Assembly (NCBI GenBank): GCA_015075365.1
Contig: JABTUN010000001.1
Location: forward strand, 1,302,001-1,366,000
DNA from: Verrucomicrobiaceae bacterium
GTDB taxonomy: Bacteria > Verrucomicrobiota > Verrucomicrobiia > Verrucomicrobiales > Verrucomicrobiaceae
Length of the DNA stretch: 64,000 nt
Reading direction: 5' to 3'
In this document: positions 16,796 to 27,900 of the stretch, in pieces
Layout of the letters: every line of letters starts with the position of its first letter
Position numbering within the stretch: position 1 is the first letter of the stretch
Notes under the pieces: generated by a model
What the model saw: the letters and a program-made list of their open reading frames with translations, nothing else
Databases searched by the model: none
Told to the model about the DNA's origin: nothing
Translations under genes and position numbers: made by a program

Positions 16796-17941
16796 TCATA
16801 CCGAGTTGTGCGCGGCACGCAGAAGCGTGAGATACCTCTGCCTTGTGCTTTCGAGGAAAGAAGCGGTGTCCTCCAGCATTGGCTGACCGAGGAGTTCCTG
16901 CACCTGGTCGTGAATGCCCTGCCGGGCAGCGACCACCGGCATCCAGATGATTCCCGGCACCTGCGCGGCAGTAAGCAGCCGTGTGTCATTGCCGACCAGC
17001 AAAACCCGCTTTCCCATGGCCGCCGCCACAACGGCACCATGCACCCGGCTGACGATCGCCGCGCGGCATCTCGAGTAAACCTGCACATAGGCCCGCCAGT
17101 CACGGCTGTGAAAGCGCGGAATCTCCGGAAACAGCCGCTGCGCAGCCGCGACCTCCCGGCGGTCGTGGCAGATCATCAAACAGGGATGGCTGCGGGCGAG
17201 CCGCCGCACCGTCTCACTGAAGCAAGCCTCCCATTGGCGGGCATCCTCCTTTCCAGACCCTGCCCACTCATAGTGCCCGCCACCGGGCATGTAGTTGAGC
17301 GCCAGGTACTCCGCGGTGCCGCGGTTCAATCCTGGCGACGCCGTGACAAAGATGGACGGACACGGAAGCACGGGCACTTCATGGCCGCATTGCCGCACAA
17401 TTTCGCAGGCGAGGGAATCGCGCACGGTGGTGACGGAACAGAGGCTGGTGAACCGGTCGATGTAAGCGCGACATCCTTCATCGGCCACCACCTCGGAACC
17501 GTCGCTACCCCAGGGCTGGCAGGAGCCCGCGCCGAGGTTCCACAGCGGGATGGCGCGGCCGACACGCCGCCAGCGCCGCTCAATGAGGAGGTCGAACCAT
17601 TCCGTCCGCGCGCAGGTGGACCAAGCATTCTTCCAGTACATCGGAGTGCCTGCCTGCACGATCAGGTCGCTGTTGAGCAGTTTGTCCTTGGCTGCGGTGC
17701 CAGACAAGGCGTCAACCATCCTGGACACGCGCTCCCTCCAGGCCACATGGTTGGGAATCTGCCGGGTCATCCGGTCCAAAACCGGCCAGAGACCGCCCCG
17801 GACGGTTGCAGGAAAGTGCTTGTGAACGATATCCGCCCGAAATTCGCCGATCACATCCCGTAGCAAGTCACAGATGCCCTCCCTCACAAAGTCGTCGCCG
17901 ACGTTGTGATTCACCGTGGAGATAAAGCAGACACGTTTCAT
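16796..17941 (-). CDS. Polysaccharide pyruvyl transferase family protein
   Basis: 381 residues from ATG 17941 (MKRVCFISTVNHNVGDDFVREG); the longer frame upstream overlaps the glycosyltransferase and lacks family similarity. N-terminal NHNVGDDFVREGI and C-terminal SRVHGAVVAAAMGKRVLLVGND with GIIWMPV match the CsaB/WcaK pyruvyl transferase family. These enzymes add pyruvate ketals to surface sugars or, in some members, act as other transferases. The start overlaps the stop of the upstream glycosyltransferase by 4 bp, so the two are translationally coupled and likely act on the same glycan. Confidence 0.78.
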   Translation of the reverse strand: MKRVCFISTVNHNVGDDFVREGICDLLRDVIGEFRADIVHKHFPATVRGGLWPVLDRMTRQIPNHVAWRERVSRMVDALSGTAAKDKLLNSDLIVQAGTPMYWKNAWSTCARTEWFDLLIERRWRRVGRAIPLWNLGAGSCQPWGSDGSEVVADEGCRAYIDRFTSLCSVTTVRDSLACEIVRQCGHEVPVLPCPSIFVTASPGLNRGTAEYLALNYMPGGGHYEWAGSGKEDARQWEACFSETVRRLARSHPCLMICHDRREVAAAQRLFPEIPRFHSRDWRAYVQVYSRCRAAIVSRVHGAVVAAAMGKRVLLVGNDTRLLTAAQVPGIIWMPVVAARQGIHDQVQELLGQPMLEDTASFLESTRQRYLTLLRAAHNSV

Positions 17942-18861
17942 CGGGCGAGGAAGTGGCGGAGGAGCGTAATCAGGCCGCGCAGCGACCAGACGCGAGGCGG
18001 CAGGCCGACCACCCGCGCCAGATAGGCTCGATCCGCCTGCTCCCACGAGGCTAGGTTTCGCGGATGGATTAGTGGCCATGTCAGGCAGTCAGTGGCCAGG
18101 CAGGACCGGGGATCTGCGGCATCCTGGGTGTGAGTGGCATCCGGTCCGAAGCCAATGTTGGACACGAGATTGACTCCAGGGACGACGCTGAGCCCGCCCA
18201 GACGCATTTTGGCAAAGGCCCATTGGTAATCCCATGTGTCGATCCTGCCAAGATGTGTGGCATCCAGAACCCCGCGGCGCCAGGCGGCTTCCAACGGTTC
18301 CGGGCAGCAGGTGCGCAACTGCGGAGAGTCCCGGAAGGCGGGCCAGCATTTCAAATCGACATCATAGGCCTGCCATGCACGCCGCCAGGAGGCCCAGCCC
18401 CACACGGGACCAAAGCGGGAAAAGTAGTAACTGCCGTCCGCTGGATGCATGCCGATGAGATGGCTGCCGCAGACCTGCATGACCAGCGGATTGTCCTGAT
18501 AGTGCCGCAGCATGGCCTCACAGAAGGGAAAGAAGTCTGGATGAGGCACACAATCGTCCTCCAGCACGATGAGTTCCTCATGCAGGCTGAACGCCCAGTC
18601 CAAAGCCGTTGAGACAGCCCGTCGGCAACCTAATTGGTCTGTGAGAAAGCGGCACTCCAGCCGGCAAGGCCAGTCAATCCCCTTCAACACAAGTTCCCGC
18701 GCAGCGGCACAGGCTTGATCGTCCGCCGGACCGTCCGCAGCCACCAGCAAGTGACGTGGTCTTGCCGAACGTATCGCTGCGAGAACCCGCATGGCCAGTT
18801 CCGGGCGGCGATGGATCAAAAACAGCACAGGCGTGGGACAGGCTCCGCTCTCAGCTTCCAT
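17938..18861 (-). CDS. Glycosyltransferase, GT-A fold (GT2/GT13-like)
   Basis: 307 residues from ATG 18861. VLFLIHRRPELAMRVL at the N-terminus, LIVLEDDCVPHPDFFPFCEAML (DxD-type nucleotide-sugar site) and YYFSRFGPVWGWASWRRAWQAYD are typical of a bacterial GT-A family often annotated as nucleotide-diphospho-sugar transferases. It is cytoplasmic with no membrane span. It lies 105 bp downstream of the giant exported protein gene on the same strand and is coupled to the pyruvyl transferase. Whether it modifies that protein or a polysaccharide cannot be told. Confidence 0.78.
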   Translation of the reverse strand: MEAESGACPTPVLFLIHRRPELAMRVLAAIRSARPRHLLVAADGPADDQACAAARELVLKGIDWPCRLECRFLTDQLGCRRAVSTALDWAFSLHEELIVLEDDCVPHPDFFPFCEAMLRHYQDNPLVMQVCGSHLIGMHPADGSYYFSRFGPVWGWASWRRAWQAYDVDLKCWPAFRDSPQLRTCCPEPLEAAWRRGVLDATHLGRIDTWDYQWAFAKMRLGGLSVVPGVNLVSNIGFGPDATHTQDAADPRSCLATDCLTWPLIHPRNLASWEQADRAYLARVVGLPPRVWSLRGLITLLRHFLAR

Positions 18862-18966
18862 GGGCGGAAAGCATCACCGGTCCTCGACCGGGTGTCAAAG
18901 CCGCAGATGAACCGAGAGGGGCAATGAGGATGGCCGGCACGGTATTCTCATCGCCTGCTCCCCAGG

Positions 18967-21900
18967 CTATGGCGACGGGTTGTCAGGTTGCACCTGGATG
19001 CGGAAGAAGGTGGCGGGGGTGCCGTCGGGGAGTTGGGGGAAGGGGGTGGCGAGCTCCTGGATGTGGCCGTCGTCGCTGATGACTTCTCCCTCCTGGGGGC
19101 CGGGGAACCAGTCCTTTAAGTTGCTGGAGAACTGCACCTGGTAGCGGAGGCCGAGCGCGGCGTGGTCTTTGCGCCGGCGGTAGACGGCCTGGATGCCGCT
19201 GCCGCCGCTGCCTTCCGCGCTGCTTTGCAGGCGCGCGAGGGCGTCTTTGCCGCTGCCGCGGCGCGGGTCGAGGCCGAAGGCGAGCTCGCCGAGGTTGTTG
19301 AGGCCGTCGCCGTCGGGGTCGGCCTCATCGGCGGCGTCGCCGGCGGGGGCGGTGGTGCCGAAGTGCTGCCAGCGCCAGGCGCGCCCGGCGTGGGGGGTGG
19401 GGGTGACTTCCAGGGTGAGCGCGAGGCTGGCGCTGGCGCCGGCGGTGTCCGTGGCGGTGATGAGGACCTCGTGCGTGCCGGGGGCGGTGCTGCTGGTGTC
19501 GTGCTGCCAGTGGAGGCGGCCGCTGAAGGGGTCGGCGCTGAGGGTGCCGGCGGGGGTGCCGTCGAGCAGGGCGGTGAGTTCGACGGTGTGGTTGCCCTGG
19601 GCGTCGAAGTAGTCTGCTTCAAGCCGGGCGGGTTCTCCCTGCTCGACATGGAGCTGCATCTGGGTGAGGGCGGGCGGGGGGGGCGCTGCGGTGTTGTCTT
19701 CTTGGGCTGCTGCTGCTTCGCCGCCGGGCGGGGCGGGCGGGGGCGGGCCGCCGGCGGGCTGGTATTTGAGCAGGAGCACGCCGCGGATGCTGGCGGCGCT
19801 GCTGTGGTAGCCGGCGACGAAGGCGCTGCCGGCGGGGGTGACGGCGAGGGCGCGTCCGGCGTCGTTTTTGCCGGCGGGGCCGTTGTGGCGCTCCTCCCAA
19901 ACGGGGACGCCGGTGGCGGCGGCGAGCTTGGCGGTGTAAACGTCGGAGGTGTTGTCGGCGTTGAGGGAGTAGCCGGTGATGACGGGGTTGTTGTTGCCGT
20001 CGAGGGCGAGGGCGTGGTGTTCGTCGGCCTTGCCGGCGGGGCCGTTGTAACGCCGCTGCCAGAGCAGGGCGCCGCTGCCGCCGTCGTATTTGAGGGTGAT
20101 GCTGTCGGCCACGCTGGCGGCGGTGTAGGAGGTGCCGGCGATGAGGACGTCTCCGCGGCTGTCGAGGGCGAGGACCCAGGGGGCGTCGGAGCTGTTGAAG
20201 CTGCTGTTGTAGGTGTGCGCCCAGAGGGTGCTGCCGTCGAGGCGGGAGTATTTGGCCGTGTGGATGTCGTAGTTGGCGGCCTGGCTGTAGGCGGTGATGA
20301 GGATGTCGTTGTTGGCGTCGATGGCGACGGCGCGCACGGCGTCGGCCTTGCTGGCGGCGTTGTGGCGGCGCTGCCAGGCCACGTCGCCGGTGGCACCGGT
20401 GAGCAGCAGGGTCCATGCGTCGTTGGCGGAGATGCCGCCCAGCGCGATGTCGCCGTTGCCGCCGATGGCGACGGCGGCGGCCTGGTCGGTGGCGCTGCCG
20501 GCGCTGTTGTGGGACCGGCTCCACAGGATGGCGCCGTCGCTCTGCTGGAGCCTGGCGGCGAAGAAGTCGCTGCCGGTGCCGCTGTTGGCGGCGTGGCCGC
20601 CGATGATGACGCTGCCGCCGCCCAGCGCGAGGCTGGTGCCGGCGTCCGGCCCGCCGGCGCTGCCGCCGAAGGTGTGTGACCACAGCAGGGTGCCGTCCAC
20701 GCCGCTGAACTTGGCGACATAGATGTCGGTGTTGCCGGTGGCGATGCCGAGCTGGCCGCAAATGTAGGCGTCGCCGGCGGCGTCCACCGCGACGGCGGCG
20801 GCCTCGTCGTGGCCGTTGCCGGGGCCGTTGACCAGCACGGGGGCGGCCCAGGCGGGGCTGCCGTCGTTGTGGAACTTCATGAGGTGGATGTCCCGGTTGC
20901 CGGCGGGGGTGCTGTGGCCGGCCACGAAAGCGGCCACGGCGTCGTTGCCGGAGAGCTGCAGGGCCACGGCGCGGCCCTCGCCGGGGCCGGCACCGGTGTG
21001 GGGCTGCTGCCAGCCCAGCACGATGCCGGCGGGGATGATCACCGGCGGCGTGTTGGACGCGTCGATGCTGCGCTGCACCTCCGGCGCGGCGTTGTGGCGC
21101 GCGTCACCCGCCTGATTGGCGCTGATGGTGACGATGCCGCTGCCGCTGAAGGACAGCTCGTTGCCGCTGATGACCCCGGGGCCGCTGACCACGCCGTAGC
21201 TCACCGGCAGGCCGCTGCTGGCCGCCGCCCCCAGCACGACCGTCTGCGTGAAGGAGGCCACGCTGGCCGGCAGGCTGAAGTCGATCGTCTGCTCGCTGCG
21301 GACCACCGCGAAGCTCCTGTCCACCGGCACCGCGGCGGCGAACTGGTAGTTGCCCCGCTGCGTGGCGCGCACCACCACGGTGCCCGTGCCGGTGAACTCC
21401 AGCCGCGCGCGGTCCGCCTCGCCCAGCACCGCCGGGCCGCTGAGCACCTGGAAACTCACCTCCAGCCCGCTGTCCGCGGTGGCGGAGAGCTGCAACGGCA
21501 CGCCCGCGCCCTGCGTGCCGGGAGGGGCAAAGGTGATGACCTGCGGCATCTGCACCGCCGGCACGACCGGCACATAACCCAGCACCAGGAAGTCCGTGCT
21601 GCCGCCCGCGCGCCCCGACTGTCCGGCGACATACACATGGCCGTCCCCGGACACGCCCACCGCGAAGCTTTCGTCATCCAGCCCCGCCGTGCCGTCGTGC
21701 AACCTCTCCCACACCAGGCTGCCATCAGCGGCGGCCAGCTTTGCCGTGAGGATGTCGTGCCCCCCGCCGTTCTGCTGCGAGTAGCCGGTGACCACCGCGT
21801 TGTCCTCCGCGTCCACGTCCACCGCGCGCAGCAGGTCCTGCAGCCCCGCCGCGCCATCGAAGCGCCGGCTCCACACCTGCGCGCCCGTGGCCCCGTCATA

Positions 21901-24900
21901 CTTCACCGCGTGGCCGTCCTGCACCCCCGCGGCACGGTAGCTCGTGCCCGCCACGATCACATCCCCCTGGCTGTCGAGCACCACGTCGTGACCCGCGTCC
22001 GAGGACCCGAACGGGCTGTCCCACAGCCGCTCCCACTGCAGCGCACCCGCGCCGTCCAGCCGCACCGTGTACAAATCGTAGGTGCTGCCGCGCACCGTCC
22101 CGGTGGCCACCACCCCGCCGCCAGCCTCCACCGCCAGCGCAAAGGCCTCGTCGTCCGTGCTCGTCGCCCCGTTCACCAGCCACTGCCAGCGCGTCGCGCC
22201 CGTCGAGCCGTCAAAGGAGCGCAGCAGGAAGTCCTTGCCCGCCGCCGCGCGCCGGTAGCCCGCCGCCGTCACATGCCCGGAGGCGTCCACCCCCACCGCG
22301 CGCGCCTGGTCCGTGCCCCCCCCGCCGCCGTCCACCAGCTGCTCGAACAACGGCGTGCCGTCGCCCGCGTAGCGCGCCACAAACCAGTCCATCGACCCGG
22401 AGGCATTGACCCCGTGCCCGGCCACCGCCACCCCCCCCGCCGCATCCACCGCCACGCTGGCGCCCGCGTCCGCGCCCATGCCCGCCCCCGCATAGACATG
22501 CTGCCACAGCACCGTGCCGTCCGCCCCGTCGTATTTGACCACCAGCACGTCCGTGTCACCCCCCGCGCCCGTCGTGTGACCCGTCACGATCACATCCCCC
22601 GCCGCGTCCACCACCAGCGCCGCCCCCTCGTCCGCCGCCCCGGCCGCGCCATCCCACAGCGCCTCCCACAGCAGCGCGCCAGTCACCGGATGATGCTTCA
22701 CCGTGTACACATCCCGCCCGCCGCCCGCCGAGGTCGTGAACCCGGTCGCATACACCGCCACCGGCTCGTTCCCGCTCTTCTGCACCGCCACCGCCCTCGC
22801 CACCCCGTTGCCAGGAGTCACCTCCGGACCCGCGTAACTATTGGACCATGCCAGCGCCACATCGCGCTCCACCGAAAGGATGCTGATCGTGAAGGTCTGC
22901 GCCGCCGTGGTGAGGGCTGGCAGGCCGTTGATCGACGTATCGTCACTCAGGGTCACGGTCACGGTGGCCACGCCGGGAGTTCCACTTGGTGTGAAGGTCA
23001 GTGTGCCGTTGCTGGCGATGGCGGGCTGGGCCGAGAAGATGGCGTTGTTGTCGTTGCTGACATGGAAGGTCAGCACCTGGCCCACCGTGCTGTCCCCATC
23101 GTCGATGCCCGTGGCCCATCCCGCGACGGTCTGCGCGTTCGTGTCGCCTGAGGCCACGATGATGTCCGCTCCCTTGGTGAAGGACGGCATCTCGTTCACG
23201 TTGGTGATGGAGACCGTGAGCGCCTGCTCCACGAACAGCCCGCCATTGTCCGTGACACGGATCCGGATGTTGTAACTGCTCTTCGTCTCGTAATCGAAGA
23301 CCGCGTTGCTGCGAATTTGATTGCCCACAATGGTAAAGGCTCCGTTGTCCGTGTCTCCGGCGCCGGTGACGAAAGAGTAGGTCAGGACATCCCCGCTATC
23401 AGGATCCGTTGCCGCCAGCGTCCCGGCAGAGGTGTTGACCGGCGCGTTTTCAGGAATTGCCAGCGTGTTGCCCTCAATGAAGATGGAGAGTTTCCACCCC
23501 GTTAATCCGAGGGCCGCGCCACGGAAAGTCCAGTCAGGATTTCCAGTGGGGCTGTTGCCAAAGCCGATGTCCGGGTTGCCGTTGCCATGGTTGTTCCAGG
23601 CGAATATCGTCTGCTTGGGCACAGACGAGAGGTTATGCACCTGAAAGCTGCCGTAGCCGGCGCCGCCGGCGTGGGTGTCATCGAAATCATAAGTGCCTGA
23701 ATCTCCTCCCACACCTGCGCTGGCTGTCGTGCCGTAGTTGTAGGGCCAGAGTTCGAGACGGCCCGTCTGGCCGGAGGCATTCACCACCCCAGGGTAATTG
23801 GAGGTCACGGTCATGTTGCCAACATTGGTTTGCACCACAAACGGCGAGTCCAGCGAGGGCACGCGCAGATTGGCGATGCTGGCCCCCGCCCAGGCATCAA
23901 AGGAAACCTCCGCATAACGCGGCGTTCCGGAAACCGTGAGATCCATGCGATAGGCCACGCGGGTAAACGGGGTTCCCGCAAGAGCAGCCGAGTTGTTCAC
24001 CGAATACACGATGTTATTGCCGCTGCGCACCGGGGTCACTGTTTCATACACCAAATGGCGGGTTGGAAGGGACGGTCCCTCGTTCACATCCGTGACGCTG
24101 ACCGTCAGCGCCCTGGCAAAGGTGCCGCCGTTGCCGTCATTGGCCTGCACCCGCACGCTGTAGCTGCTCTTCGCCTCAAAGTTCGCGCTCGGGATGAGGA
24201 TCAGGCTTGCGCCTGAAATGGTGAAGCTCGCATTGTCCGTGTCGCCCGTGCCGGTGACTTTCGTGAAGGTGTGCGTCTGCCCCGCATCAACGTCCACAGC
24301 GGCCAGCGTGCCCACCGTGGCGTTTGCCGCGTTGTTTTCCGCGATGCTGGCGGGCGTCAGCGTGATGTCCGTGGGCAGGTCGTTCACCGGCGTCACGATC
24401 AGAGTGAAGTCCTGTGGAGCGCTGGTGTCCACGCCGCCGTTGGCCGTGCCGCCATCATCCACCGCCTGGATGGTGACGGTGGCGGAGCCGTTCATGTTCG
24501 CCGCCGGGGTGAAGGTGAGCGTGCCGTTCGTGGCGATGGCTGGCTGCACGCTGAACAGCGCGTTGTTGTCATTCGATACGGTGAAACTCACCGTCTGCCC
24601 GGCATCCCCGGCGGAGATGCCCGTCAGGAAGCCCGCACCGGTATAGGCACCCGAGTCCTCGGCCACCGTCAGCGGCTGCGGGCCTAGGGCGATCTTGCGC
24701 ACCGTGAAGTTGCTGTTGTCTCCTGCGTAAAGCACCCCGTTCCCGTCCACCGTCAGGCTGCCCGGGCGGTTGAAGCGGGCCGCGCCTCCCACCCCGTCCG
24801 CGCTGCCGGAGGAGCCCGCCAGACCGGCCAGGGTCGTCACCTCCGCAGCGGGCGTGATTCTGCGCACGGTGTGGTTGTTGTAGTCCGCCACATATACATT

Positions 24901-27900
24901 GTCAGCCGCGTCCACCGCCACGCCGAGCGGGAAGTTGAACCTGGCCGCCGCGCCTGTGCCATCAGCGGTGCCCGAGACGCCATCCGTCCCGGCGAAAGTG
25001 CTCTTCACCCCGGCAGGCGTCACCTTGATGATGGTGTTCCGGTTCGGCTGCGGCACGTAAACATTGCCCGCGCTGTCCACGGCGGGGTGGTAGGGGTTGT
25101 TGAAAGAGGACGCCAGCGTCGTGACCACCGCGCCCGGCGTGATCTTGCGCAGCGTGTTGTTGTTCGACTCGGTCACATACAGGTTGCCCGCCGAGTCCCG
25201 CGTGATGCCGATCGGGTAGTTGAAGCGCGCCGCCGCGCCCGTGTCGTCCACCGCGCCCGCCACACCCGCCGTCCCTGCGAAGGTCGTCACCGCGTTGTCC
25301 GCCAGGTTGATGCGGCGGATGGTGTTGTTGAGCAGGTCCACCACAAACAGCTCCGTTCCCGCCGGGTCCACCACCACGCCGTTCGGGTAGTTGAAGCGCG
25401 CCGCCGCGCCCGTGCCGTCTGTGCTGCCCGTCATCCCTGCCGTGCCCGCGATCGTCGTCACCACGCCCGCAGGGGTGATCTTGCGGATGATGTGGTTGGC
25501 CTGGTCTGCGACATAGACATTCCCCGCCGCGTCCGCCGACACATTGCCCCAGGGATTGTTGAACCTCGCCGCCGCGCCCGTGCCATCCGCGCTGCCCGAC
25601 AAGCCCGGAGAGCCCGCCAGTGTGCTCACCGTGGCGTATGTGGCAGGCAGCGCGATCGTGAAGGAAGGAGCCTCGTTTACATCGGTGATCGTCACCGTCA
25701 GCGCCTGGGCAAAGATGCCGCCATTACCATCATTCGCCTGCACGCGGACGCTGTAGCTGCTCTTGATCTCGAAATCGGCCACCGCGTTGAGTTTCAGGTC
25801 CGTGCCCGTGATCGTGAAGGCAGCGTTGTCCGTGCTGCCCGCGCCGGCCACGAGGGTGAAGGTGTGCGTGTCCGCCACGTCCGCGTCCACCGCGTCCAGC
25901 ACGCCGACCACCGCGCCGGAGACGTTGTTTTCCGCGATGCTCGCGGGCGTCAGCGTGATGTCCGTCGGGATGGCGTTTGGTGGCGCCGTCGCGTAGCGCA
26001 CCAGGGCAAATCCCGCCCCGTTGTTGTAGTAGCCTGCGGCCACGATCGGCCCGTCCGGCTGCACATCCACGGCGATGGCGCGGTCCGTTCCGTTGATGTC
26101 CGTCGTCACGATGCCGTCCCCGCTGAAGCTGGTGTCCAGCGTGCCGTCCGCCAGGAACCGCGCCACAGCGATGTCATTGCCCACATTCCCGCCTGCCACG
26201 ATGCGGCCGTCACTTTGCAGGGCGACGCCATAAGCAATCTCGGTGGCGGACCCGACTGCCACAAAGGCCATGCCATCGCCGCTAAACGTTGTGTCCAGCA
26301 CGCCCCCGGCCGTGTAGCGCAGCACCATCATGTCATTGGCTGTGGCGCTGTTGGCGAACCCCGCCACCACGATCTTGTCATCCGGCTGAATGAGCATTCC
26401 CTGGGGGATTTCCGTGCCAGTCCCGGCATTGGTCACGTTCGTGACCAGGATGCCATCCGTGTCAAAGCTGGTGTCCAGAGCACCGTTGGTCAGGTAGCGC
26501 GCCAGGGCCACGCCGCCGCTGGCCGATGTCGTGGAACCCACCACCACGATCTTCCCGTCCGACTGGATGCCCACCCCGCGCGCCACATCCGCCTCATTGA
26601 TCACAATAGGCGTCCTGACGATCCCGCCTGTGCCGAAACCGGCGTCCAGCGTCCCATTGGCCAGATAGCGCACCACGCCAAAGTCCTGCCCGCCCACCGT
26701 GCTCTGCCCGCTGTCACCCACGGCAATGATTTTGCCATCGTTCTGAAGGGCGAGGCCGAAGATCTGGTCCCCGCCTGTGGTCAAAGCCGTCGTCACCACG
26801 CCCCCCGTGCCAAACGTGGCGTCCAGCACGCCCGTCGAGGTGTATTTCATCAGGGCGAAGTCGGTGTCGATACCGCCAATCGTGATCTGCCCTCCCACCA
26901 CGATGCTCCCGTCATCCAGCAGCAGCAGCGCCCGCGCCGTATCAGCGCCCGTGCTCAGCGCCGTCATCACCACCCCGCCCGTGCCAAAGCTGCCGTCCAG
27001 CGTGCCCTCCGGATTGTAGCGCAGCAGCGCCACATCCAGGTTCGTTCCCGATCCTGGCGCGTAACCCGCCACCACGATCTTGCCGTCCGGCTGCGTCTTC
27101 ACTGCCGTGGCTGTGGCGCTGCCGCCTCCCACACCCACCACGGTCTGCACCACGCCGACTGTGCCAAAGGCGCTGTCCAGCGTGCCGTCACTGAACACCG
27201 CCCCGACACCCCGGACGTCGAAGGTGAAGGGATTCTCGTCGCCGTCATCGTTCGCGATGCTCACGGTAGCCGTGTGTGTGCCAACTGCCGAGGGATCGTA
27301 GGTGATGATGAAGGTCTGCGTGCCGCCGCCGGAGGCCACCGTGGCCGTGCTGGGCTGCGTCGTGACGCTGAAATGAGAAGCGCCCGTGCCGCTGAGCGTG
27401 ACATAATCAGGCGCGGTGCCCGTGAGGTTTAGGTCGGCGTCTCCGTTGTTGGTGATGGTGAAAGTTCTAGCCACGCTGCCGCCGGCCACCGCCACGCTGG
27501 CGAAGTCCGTGCCGTCCGCCGTGCCCGGCGTCGTGTCCCCATCGGTGATGTTGGCGGCATTGCCTTCCACCGCGATCTCAGGGGCGGGCACCGCCGCGCC
27601 ATACCTCACCAGCGCGAAATCGTAGCCACCCAGAACCAGATCCCAGGCATAACCAGCCAGCAGGATGCCCCCGTCTGGGTGCACCGCCGCCGCGACGGCG
27701 TAATCCTGGTTCGCACCCACAGGCGTGATCACCTTCCCGTCCGTGTCAAAGGTGCTGTCCAGCGCCCCGGTCGTCGTCAGCCTGACGGCTGCGAAATCAT
27801 CCGTGCTTCCGACAAATGAATGCCCGCCCACCACGATCTTGCCGTCCGCTTGGAGCGCCACGCCTTTGCCCTCGTCCTGGAAGCCGCCCACATCCACTGT

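Noticed and set aside
19116..20761. Long minus- and plus-strand frames of Pro/Ala/Thr- or Gly/Val-rich composition within the 3' part of the giant gene
   Set aside because: Low-complexity shadows of GC-rich third positions; the giant frame is continuous and domain-bearing through this part.
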